From the NCBI GenBank assembly GCA_903813345.2, contig CAIIXF020000006.1, positions 21,645,936-21,709,935 on the forward strand: a DNA stretch of 64,000 nucleotides, given 5' to 3'. Under the pieces are notes generated by a model that had not been told where the DNA came from, did no database searches, and worked only from the letters and a program-made list of their open reading frames with translations. Position numbers and translations under genes: made by a program. This DNA comes from Owenia fusiformis. Taxonomy: Eukaryota; Annelida; Polychaeta; Sabellida; Oweniidae. How positions within the stretch are numbered: position 1 is the first letter of the stretch; the number at the start of each line of letters is the position of its first letter. Shown in pieces: positions 58,101 to 64,000 of this stretch.

Positions 58101-61043
58101 ATCCCAAATTTCCCTCCATATTGCAGTCTGCTGAATCATCATAAATTTATTTAAGAGTAATACACAAATGATAATTAATCAAAAATATATCAGTATTAAT
58201 TTATCTTCAAAATGAGATACAGTACATCATATTTTATATGGTCAATATTGATCACATAAAAATGTATTGCTCAATTCCAGTAGGCTTTTTACAAGATTTC
58301 ACTCAGGAGGGAGTGACATCATCGACTCTCAACTTTGCATACTTTGTATAACATTAGGTGAGGAGCTATTAAGAATTATAAAACTAACTGAATATCCTTT
58401 TCAATTTTGTCTATGATTTAATCCTTCTAAAAGTCTCTTTTTTATTCTAAGCTGACAAGCTTATTTTTGCAAATAAAGTGAGGACCACTTGTCTACAAGT
58501 GATTTTGTGCTACTTTCCTATACTGTTGTAGGCAATTATGAAAGTTGAGAGTCGATGACATCACTTTCTGAGTGAAATCTGAAAAAGTACAAGCTTACTG
58601 GAAATGAGCATGACATTATATACGATCAATACTGACTATTATACAATATTTCCTCATGTTTTGCTAAATATAGAAAGGTCATGCAGTGTTTTTTCTCAAG
58701 TGGGTGCAAAATTCTCATTTTCACAATTCAGAACAAAATTGGTCAAAAATGCCCATTTTTCATGTTTTGCCTCATTTTCAAGTGGATGCAAATGGATTTT
58801 CAGGTGAGTGCAATGCAAGCCTTTTTTTAAAAATCTCAGGTGGGTGCTGCACCCACTTGCTTTATACTGGGGAGATCACTGACATGTATATGTTTGATTA
58901 TAGCTTTCATATCAAGATAGAAATGGTCTGGCCAGGAACGTCCCTTTAAAAAAAGTATAAGTTATCCAAATAAATGTACCGATGAATGAATTATGCAGCA
59001 TGCGGAAATATCTTGTGAACTTGTCACAAACATAGTAATTGCCACAAATAATTTCTATAGGGATACCACGGGCTTTCAACTAGATAACTGAAAGCCCATG
59101 AGGGATTAGTATGTATCCAACAGACTGACTGACTAGATGTTAGTCTGTTATGATGTACTAGTACTACTGTCCTGTGGAAATTACAGTGAAATTTTTGCAC
59201 AAAATTATCAATTAGAGGAACCATTTCTTCAATAAAATAAACATTACAAAAATTCAATGAAGTAGTAAGGTACAATTAAATGCAATAAAAAGTATCACAG
59301 CATATTGTCAAGTGGAAATAAAGCCAGTTGAAGTAACAAATGTGCAAATTAATTTTACCCAAACAGCCATTTTGAATAGCACTTCCTATGTAAACAAATA
59401 TTTTGAATTACCAAACTTTAACGGCTTTGTATAAAAAACCTCCTACCTCATCATCAACCCACCTACCCACGTATGTGGGACATGAGACAGTCTTTGAAGG
59501 GTTCAATTTTAAAGATCTTAGTTTATTAAATCTTAGTTTATGATGAATTATAGATGCATTTGTAACAACCCTTGATAGCAAGTTGCTACTACATCCCAGC
59601 TGGGTTCGATTCCCACTCGGGGCATCGAATCTAGCACACTTTCAATTTCTTTAACTGGCTTGTTGGACCTATGCTCGCGGTCGTTAGTTATTTATTCCCC
59701 GGGGCGCACTTCGGTCATTTCACATTAGAATGCATCCATATGCCTTTATTTATGGATCTGTCATCTGTCTAGTCATAAACCATGGGCTTTCAACTAGAAG
59801 GGTAGGCAACTTCCCATATTTCATACATAAACATTGCCTTTTGGGTTTTCAGAATTGGAGAATGTACACATTCCAAGAAAATCTTATTTTTTACTTTTTA
59901 GGGATGATTTAAAGAAATAACTCAAATATAAAAACATGATCACCTACATACATGTTGATAATTTAATAAAAAATGGAATTCATCATAATTATGACAATAC
60001 AGAGAGTGAACATTCTCCCACAAATTATGTTTTTATTGGAATGTGTTCTTGAATAATTACCCACAATGCAATACTCAAAGAGAACATCTTGATAGTTTGT
60101 TGGTCTTTTTGTTTACTTTTACATGAGACTGAACATATTTTATGCTTTAATCATATTGAAAATTGATTTTTATTCAAAATAATACTAAAACATACACATT
60201 TATCTAATACTTTTTGAAATATTACCATAAAAGTGAAGCATGGCATTGCTCATTTTGAAGGTCTCATGTTATTACACAGAGTTGCATACCCTTCTAATTG
60301 AAAGCCCATGCATAAACTAAAGCCGGAATTGTTGAAATGTTAATAATTTTCAGAGCTATTTTGAGATTTAATAATTTTTAAAATTGAACCCTTCAATGAC
60401 TGTATCATGTTCCATGTAGGTGGGTAGGTAGGTATGAGGTAGGAGGTTTTTTATACAAAGCCAACTTTAACACAGGTGGCTTATAGTCTGAATATTTTTA
60501 GATTAAATAGGATATTCTTTAGTCTACTTTGTACATGAGGGATACAACACAATTTATTGGAATCTGATATGGAAATATTCTATTGTAATTTGTACATATC
60601 TTATATAAACCAGGAAGTGTATTAGATTTACAATGCGACCATGCACATGCAAAAAGATGGATGGATTACACATCAGTAAACTACACAAACTAAAGCAAAA
60701 AAAAAAAAAATAAATTTACTATTAGATTTCATCAGAATAAAATGTACATTTCGAACTAATTAATGTGATTAAAGTGTGATGTTTAGACTAACTAAACAAA
60801 CGAGGGTCCCATGCCATAAGCTTTAAAAAATAAAAACAGAAAAAATCCAGAATAATTACCTTGAAAACAGAGTTCCCTAAGATCTTTAAAAGGGATCTTG
60901 TCTTTCGACAGCAGCTCCTCACATCTCATCAATCTAAAAGTAACAGATAAAGTAGATTTTGAAGTTTATAAAGGTATGGTTAGACGTAAAAATCAATAAA
61001 AAACAAAATAATTAAAAAATTACTTTGCTCTGTGGGCCGCCAT
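49065..61043 (-). CDS. TBC1D13: TBC1 domain family member 13, Rab GTPase-activating protein (complete, 13 coding exons)
   Basis: Thirteen minus-strand exons with GT..AG borders and consistent phases join into 395 codons, close to the 400 of the human protein. The TBC domain occupies most of the chain from about residue 32. The arginine-finger motif IxxDxxR is complete at I120-D123-R126 (IDKDCRR). The glutamine-finger motif YVQG is at 222-225, following LNPGQG. Other family landmarks are VTFEDHPLNP, ETLRKRVE, GMNEIIGPIYY, DNFIKSLDDSECGI, KPQFFAFRW, LLLSQEF and IWDSLF. The family accelerates GTP hydrolysis on Rab GTPases; TBC1D13 is reported to act on Rab35 in endosomal and glucose-transporter traffic in mammals. 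It is divergent from the ZER1-like gene 2.4 kb away. Intron 2 (6.9 kb) carries most of the mobile elements; the other introns are short. Confidence 0.97.
49365..49422 (-). CDS. TBC1D13: TBC1D13 exon 12
   Basis: Residues 356-374, with I355 split. NNDFSTNMKLVQ matches human EGDFTVNMRLLQ. The acceptor is TTTTGTAG and the donor GTAAGT. Confidence 0.93.
49673..49898 (-). CDS. TBC1D13: TBC1D13 exon 11
   Basis: Residues 281-354, the longest exon. It holds the C-terminal TBC helices (IKPQFFAFRWITLLLSQEF, IWDSLFSAEDRNEFLLL). The acceptor is TTCACCAG and the donor GTAAGG. Confidence 0.97.
50147..50245 (-). CDS. TBC1D13: TBC1D13 exon 10
   Basis: Residues 248-279 with both border codons split. EADTFYCFTNIMSDIRDNF is nearly the human sequence. 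The acceptor is TTTCAG and the donor GTAGGA. Confidence 0.97.
50578..50644 (-). CDS. TBC1D13: TBC1D13 exon 9
   Basis: Residues 225-246 (GMNEIIGPIYYTFASDPSKE, then GQ), directly after the YVQ finger. The donor is GTATAT. Confidence 0.96.
50870..51007 (-). CDS. TBC1D13: TBC1D13 exon 8 (glutamine finger)
   Basis: Residues 179-224, ending in LNPGQGYVQ, which supplies the catalytic glutamine. Human TBC1D13 has an Ala-containing LNPGIAYVQ here, while this copy has the GQGYVQ common in other TBC proteins. In phase 0 at both ends. Confidence 0.96.
51282..51441 (-). CDS. TBC1D13: TBC1D13 exon 7
   Basis: Residues 126-178, starting with the arginine-finger R126 and containing FFQNATSYPCLEL, ETLRKRVE and RNRSGITN. 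The acceptor is AATTGCAG and the donor GTAAGC. Confidence 0.96.
52418..52500 (-). CDS. TBC1D13: TBC1D13 exon 6
   Basis: Residues 98-124. PLNPNPESQWNTYFKDND leads into IDKDC, the first part of the IxxDxxR finger, which is completed across the intron. Confidence 0.96.
52873..52966 (-). CDS. TBC1D13: TBC1D13 exon 5
   Basis: Residues 67-97, including FIDEIIIQPGT and SDVTFEDH, matching human REMIIQPGI and EDVTFEDH. The donor is GTAAGT. Confidence 0.96.
53282..53343 (-). CDS. TBC1D13: TBC1D13 exon 4
   Basis: Residues 46-65 plus two bases of R66 (LLLNYLPLRPADWPDHLKKQ). Human has ILLNYLPLERASW at this place. The acceptor is TTTTCCAG. Confidence 0.95.
53591..53739. mobile_element. Palindromic element, 149 bp
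   Basis: TATAGACC and AGCAGGGGTAATAT at the left are mirrored by ATATAACCCCTGCT and GGTCTATA at the right. An inner pair (GAATACACCCC / GGGGTGTATTC, and GGGCTAGGCACAAA / TTTGTGCCTAGCCC) extends the stem. It lies in TBC1D13 intron 3. Confidence 0.85.
53943..53983 (-). CDS. TBC1D13: TBC1D13 exon 3
   Basis: A 41-base exon, residues 33-45 with G32 split (CPHESGIRAKCWK), aligned to human GIPCEGGLRCLCWK. The acceptor is TTTTTCAG and the donor GTATGT. Confidence 0.93.
54199..54397. repeat. Foldback with ATTGGCCCCC ends, about 200 bp
   Basis: ATTGGCCCCCCACGTGAT at the left and ATCATGTGGGGGCCAAT at the right are inverted copies. The loop has several ACGTCA words. It lies in TBC1D13 intron 2. Confidence 0.6.
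55632..56471. mobile_element. About 840-bp element with TTAAAGGCCCCGT ends
   Basis: TTAAAGGCCCCGTATAAAGT at the left matches, inverted, the right end ACTTTAGACGGGGACTTTAA. The interior is strongly A/T with runs of T and no open frame. It lies in TBC1D13 intron 2. Confidence 0.65.
57190..57366 (-). pseudogene. Orphan coding-like fragment in TBC1D13 intron 2
   Basis: On the minus strand about 59 codons stay open, giving a helix-like peptide that includes FKAWRNVFLQAHDALHLEVL and FLYQFVEDWSAQQNEIGAAV before a TAG. The composition is protein-like, with amphipathic helices and conserved-looking Trp residues. There is no ATG, and the 5' side directly abuts an (AATTC)-rich tail like that of a LINE or SINE 3' end. 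It does not belong to TBC1D13, whose exons 2 and 3 join without it. A broken gene or retrocopy fragment is likely; the family is unknown. Confidence 0.3.
57367..57420. other. AATTC-repeat tail, possible retroelement 3' end
   Basis: TAAATTCAATTCAATTCACTT followed by TATTTC, a short pentamer run of the type found at the ends of invertebrate LINE/SINE insertions. The adjacent minus frame (57,596-57,805) has a Lys-rich SFERKLKFDLL stretch that would fit a reverse transcriptase tail, but this is weak. Confidence 0.3.
57844..58949. mobile_element. TTAA-flanked MITE (copy 2) with internal insertions
   Basis: The ends are TTAAAGGAATATTCC and the inverted CTGGCCAGGAACGTCCC-TTTAA. Internal words match copy 1 at 43,865-44,473: AATATGGTAGCTATAACC, GTCAATATTGATCAC, CACTCAGGA, TCATCGACTCTCAACTTT and GTTTTGCTAAATAT. 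Extra DNA interrupts the left arm (about 57,907-58,230) and the right arm (about 58,680-58,880, with repeated GTGGGTGCA words). Confidence 0.75.
59423..60462. mobile_element. 1.04-kb foldback element in TBC1D13 intron 2
   Basis: GGCTTTGTATAAAAAACCTC at the left is mirrored by GAGGTTTTTTATACAAAGCC at the right. The arms continue for about 100 bp (CCCACCTACCCAC, GAAGGGTTCAATTTTAAA). An inner inverted pair (CATGGGCTTTCAACTAGAAG at 59,781; CTTCTAATTGAAAGCCCATG at 60,292) is nested inside. A related GGGCTTTCA...TGAAAGCCC hairpin lies just outside at 59,070-59,097. Confidence 0.75.
59600..59624 (+). other. tRNA-like B-box fragment
   Basis: CTGGGTTCGATTCCCACT then CGGGGCA has the form of a tRNA T-arm and acceptor strand, with the GGTTCGATTCC polymerase III B box. 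No paired acceptor 5' strand or clear anticodon arm is visible upstream, so it is a relic or part of a tRNA-derived SINE, not a tRNA gene. Confidence 0.4.
60860..60933 (-). CDS. TBC1D13: TBC1D13 exon 2
   Basis: Residues 8-31, with K7 and G32 split (LMRCEELLSKDKIPFKDLRE, then LCFQ). It aligns with human EKLRELSFSG. The acceptor is ACTTTTAG and the donor GTAATT. Confidence 0.9.
61024..61043 (-). CDS. TBC1D13: TBC1D13 exon 1 (start)
   Basis: A 20-base coding exon: ATGGCGGCCCACAGAGCAAA then GTAATT. It encodes MAAHRA and two bases of K7, and joins exon 2 in frame across an intron of about 90 bases. The start context (CAATATGG, A at -3 and G at +4) is good. The resulting length before FQG is within one residue of human TBC1D13. 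Confidence 0.75.
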
Positions 61044-61639
61044 ATTGAATTTGTTTAGACATGTGTAATCGATCAACAATCTTTATTCACTTATTTTCAT
61101 CGTTACATAATGTATAGTAATTAATTAATATTAGAAATATAAATATTTTGGTAATTTCATATTTGATATAGTGTCAAAAATGCCTAATTTATGTGTGTAG
61201 CAAGATTGATTGATGAGTTTTGTCTAGCAATATTTTGACCTCGACCCTTGACCTTGTAAAATGGATGTCCTGAAAATTTTGATAAATCTAAATAAATAAA
61301 GGTATTTATGGGTTTTATATGGACGATAGCTTAGTGTTCGCTGTCAGACGAAACTAAATATATATTTTTAAACCTTCATGAGTATGATGATCTTACGCTT
61401 GTCTCCGGTTTCATGAAATGCTGGTCTTGACAAAAATTTCACCCAAAAAAATAAACAGAGATGGGTTCAATGGGTGCGGGCAGAGATTCACTTCAGATCT
61501 GAATCAGTGAATAGTATTATCAACTAGATAGATCTATATATTTCTCAAGATCTATTTCGAGAATGATTTCATTTGATTTTTAATTCTCATGTTTAGTGAT
61601 AATAAGAGAGTTGTAATGAAGGACAATGTAACAGATTGG

Positions 61640-61945
61640 CATGGGCGTAGCGCCTATTACGAAAAATACGCACAGGCGTACCAAATGAATTTGAAAACAA
61701 TTCAAAATGCGTTAAAATGCATTAATTTATTTGCGAATTTATTGATGCTTCCTATTGTATCTGTATGATTACCATTGTCAACATTTAAAGTTGATAAAAA
61801 TGCTTAGATTCCATCAAATAACACCCTGGAAAAAAAATTCGCGGGGGAGCATACCCCCGGACCCCCTGTGATGCGCGGCCTTCGGCCACGCATTCAGACA
61901 TCCCCGAGTGTGCGTACCAACTCAAAATATAGCCCTACACCCATG
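61640..61945. mobile_element. CATGGGCGTAG MITE with ATTGG target duplication, 306 bp
   Basis: The ends are CATGGGCGTAGCGCC and the inverted GCCCTACACCCATG, flanked on both sides by ATTGG (61,635-61,639 and 61,946-61,950). The interior has a CGCGGGGGAGCATACCCCCG stretch and GCGCGGCCTTCGGCCACGC. It sits in the shared upstream region of TBC1D13 and the ZER1-like gene. Confidence 0.85.
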
Positions 61946-62869
61946 ATTGGCTTGTTAAGGTGCCATAGTACCTACTAACAGGAAATGTTATCTTTGTTCA
62001 AAAAATGTCTAAAAATGCAGCATGTTTTGTCACTTCCTGTTTTGTCATTTCCTGTTAAGCACTGTGGCGCCTTAATTAAGAGCTCTAGCCTAGGCCTACA
62101 TGTAATTCTTTTATGATATGCTAGTTACATGTAGGTCACACATTGAAAGCATATATGTTTTCATGTATTCTTAGACTATATATCCTCTACTCTTGAATAT
62201 TCTATGAAATTTAAAATGAAAATATTCAGACTAGTACCAGCCACATATGTCAAGGAGGATTGGCTCCCATGATCGAAACTCAATATTTTCCATCAATATA
62301 AACATTGTAATGCGGTTATTTTCTGAAATTAAAACAGACTATGAATTAAAAATTCAAAAGATTTGAACCAATACATGTATCTTGATCATTTCTTGTGAGT
62401 TTTGGAATTTTTTGTTGGGAAAGACCAAAAATTCACAATTCAAATGTTGAAATGAACAAAATGAAGGCTGTTTGAATTCGAATTATTCAAATGGTCGATG
62501 GAGTAAATTAATTTGCATATTTGTTACTTCCCTAGCTGTATTTTCACTTGACAATATGCTGTGTTTCTTTTTATAGCATTTAATTGTACCTTACTACTTA
62601 ATTGAATTGTTATAACACTGTATAATGTTAATTTTTGGGAGGTAAAGCTTCATAAAATTTATAATTTTTAGCAACATTTTCATACATCTGCATGTATGAA
62701 ATGTTTTTAAATCAAATAGCCCAGAGGAACCATTTGTTCATAAGTTATAACTGTTTGAGGTTTTGTGATTCACAACTTGGTTTGATTTGATTTGAAAACT
62801 TGGTTTGGCTCTACATGTATAGTACAAAAAGTGATCTTCCTTGAGGCCCAGTGATTTGGCTTATTACTA

Positions 62870-63255
62870 TCAGATGTACCCTTTGCATTCGTCGACTTCA
62901 CTTCTTAAAAGAGAGCTTCGTCTTCACTCTTTCAAACTAAAATAAACCTATGAACTCACTGCGCCAATCAGTGTTCGTCGGCCAAATTTGACCGACGTTC
63001 TATATATGGTCATTCCTTCTAACGTCATCGTTGAGCCCGGAATTGACCAATGACATGCGCATATTTGATTAGAACGCATTTGGCCTATGTTTCTTCAAGC
63101 TCACTGATTGGTGGAAGAAAGGTCAGCGCGTAGGTCAAAAGTGATTTATTACCCAAACTGTCAATGGTACCCATCGTGGGGGCGGGGCTACTAAACTGTA
63201 ATATGGTCTCTACTAGGCAGAGTATAGTTTAACTAGACTCTGCACGCAGGGTATA
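62870..63255 (+). mobile_element. Dispersed repeat, uninterrupted copy
   Basis: Inverted homologue of the repeat at 43,680-44,640, but lacking the TTAA element found there. Shared words include TTAAAAGAGAGCTTCGTC, TTCTATATATGGTCATT, AAGAAAGGTCAGCG and CTACTAGGCAGAGTA. It ends about 240 bases upstream of the ZER1-like ATG, so it may overlap that gene's promoter or 5' untranslated region. Confidence 0.65.
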
Positions 63256-63414
63256 TCAGATGCTTACATGTAAATCTATTATCTGCAAACATATTTGTAT
63301 GGACTACAGTCTATATGTAGAGTATGTGCTACTTTTATAAATAATCAAATTAATGAATGAAAAATATTTTTTCTTTGATTTTCAGAAATCAAAATATGTG
63401 ATTGTGTGTTTGCA

Positions 63415-63416
63415 GC
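63415..63416 (+). other. Candidate 3' splice site before the ZER1-like start
   Basis: TGTGTGTTTGCAG ends at 63,415 and is followed by 77 bases to the ATG, suggesting that the start codon is in the second exon and that a 5' untranslated exon lies upstream. Confidence 0.4.
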
Positions 63417-63492
63417 TTGAATGCTTGAAGTAACACATCAAGAACTGGAAGAGCATAAACCAATGCATTTGATGGCGTAACCAACAGTAGTC

Positions 63493-64000
63493 ATGGCAAC
63501 TGCTATCAACCAACCAGACTCCTTATGGGATATATCTCTTCTTTATTGTGTTAGAAATCTGCAGACATTTTGTGTCCAAGAACTTGCAGTTACAAACAAT
63601 GATCAAACAGTCTATAACTGGAAATTACGAGAGGGCTTAACATTGCCGCTTGAAGTATGCGAGAGCTTGTTGACAGCTTTCCTAGCCAATCACTATAGAG
63701 AACCCGATGAACCTGATTATTACGATTACAAATTGAACAGTTTTCTCCACATATTTCAAGATACATTACGTACTAGACTTAAAAGAGTTAACTTGTCAAG
63801 GATGCAAGTTGTAGACACTGCTCTGGAGTGGATACTCTCACATAAGCTTACTGAGCTCGATATATCGGATAACTCCGCCTTAAGGAACTTGTCGATGCAT
63901 TGTATTAACACTTATGGCGACAACCTAACCAAACTAAATATTGGGAATACCACAGTCATATTTAACGATCTGGATCCTGTGCAGTTGGATGAAAATGACT
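63493..64000 (+). CDS. ZER1: ZER1/ZYG11-family protein, CUL2 ubiquitin-ligase substrate receptor (N-terminal part, cut by window end)
   Basis: The ATG at 63,493 (AGTCATGG context) opens 169 codons with no stop to the window edge. Residues 10-23 (SLWDISLLYCVRNL) align with the BC/VHL box of human ZER1 (SLMALCTDFCLRNL), which binds Elongin C. Residues 51-60 (LPLEVCESLL) align with LPSEICDRLV and fit the CUL2-box form. From about residue 90, RLKRVNLSRM, KLTELDISDN and LTKLNIGNTT are leucine-rich repeats. Complete family members continue with armadillo-like repeats that recognise N-terminal glycine degrons, and that part would lie to the right. The choice of ZER1 over ZYG11B rests on the closer match of the boxes and on the TBC1D13 neighbour, so it is less sure than the family. 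Confidence 0.85.
   Translation, partial: MATAINQPDSLWDISLLYCVRNLQTFCVQELAVTNNDQTVYNWKLREGLTLPLEVCESLLTAFLANHYREPDEPDYYDYKLNSFLHIFQDTLRTRLKRVNLSRMQVVDTALEWILSHKLTELDISDNSALRNLSMHCINTYGDNLTKLNIGNTTVIFNDLDPVQLDEND

Noticed and set aside
59560-59640. Functional tRNA gene
   Set aside because: Only the T-arm/B-box region is tRNA-like; no complementary acceptor strand or anticodon arm is present.
1-64000. CRISPR arrays, bacterial operons or viral genes
   Set aside because: The tandem arrays have no spacer structure or cas genes. The genes are spliced animal genes, and no viral coding region was recognised.

Overview
The window is AT-rich animal genomic DNA. It has spliced genes with short GT..AG-bounded exons, kilobase introns full of inverted-repeat elements, and tandem satellites. 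The three genes identified are animal orthologues: an Arrowhead/LHX6-8 LIM-homeobox gene, TBC1D13 and a ZER1/ZYG11-family gene. The Arrowhead-type protein reads much like the insect/invertebrate form. The repeats (foldback elements, TTAA elements, AGGTCA-type minisatellites, ACGT-rich satellites) resemble those of marine invertebrates such as molluscs, other lophotrochozoans or non-vertebrate deuterostomes. I cannot name the species. Nothing bacterial or viral was recognised.

Layout, left to right. 1-8.3 kb is non-coding except for simple or foldback repeats. At 8.37-8.68 kb (minus) lies the first coding exon of a secreted or membrane leucine-rich-repeat protein, whose later exons must lie to the left. 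9.3-12.0 kb is a 190-bp satellite and 18.8-20.8 kb a different ~119-bp satellite. Both are ACGT-rich and show dimeric higher-order variants. Between them are foldback elements and two weak minus-strand coding candidates (17.5-18.2 kb). 21-25 kb holds two inverted-repeat elements and a 30-bp minisatellite.

25.1-39.0 kb (minus) is the complete Arrowhead/Lhx6-8 gene in six coding exons (309 codons, two LIM domains and a homeodomain). Its introns carry a 4-kb foldback structure, a nest of two transposable elements and two arrays rich in the TCAAGGTCA-type nuclear-receptor half-site. 39-49 kb is intergenic and repeat-bearing. 49.1-61.0 kb (minus) is the complete TBC1D13 Rab-GAP gene in thirteen coding exons (395 codons), with a 6.9-kb second intron full of elements. 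From 63.49 kb to the window end (plus) is the first coding exon of a ZER1/ZYG11-family gene, the substrate receptor of a CUL2 ubiquitin ligase.

TBC1D13 and the ZER1-like gene are divergent neighbours about 2.4 kb apart. From memory, human TBC1D13 and ZER1 are also adjacent and head-to-head at 9q34.11, and LHX6 lies on the same chromosome arm. The right half of the window therefore looks like a deeply conserved neighbourhood. The genes do not form a pathway: Awh is a developmental transcription factor, TBC1D13 controls Rab traffic, and ZER1 acts in N-degron protein turnover. No wholly new biological system was evident. The most notable unexplained structures are the two opposed satellite arrays, the half-site arrays inside the Awh introns, and the nested elements. 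All gene models were spliced by eye from the genomic sequence. Frames and splice phases close exactly for Awh and TBC1D13.
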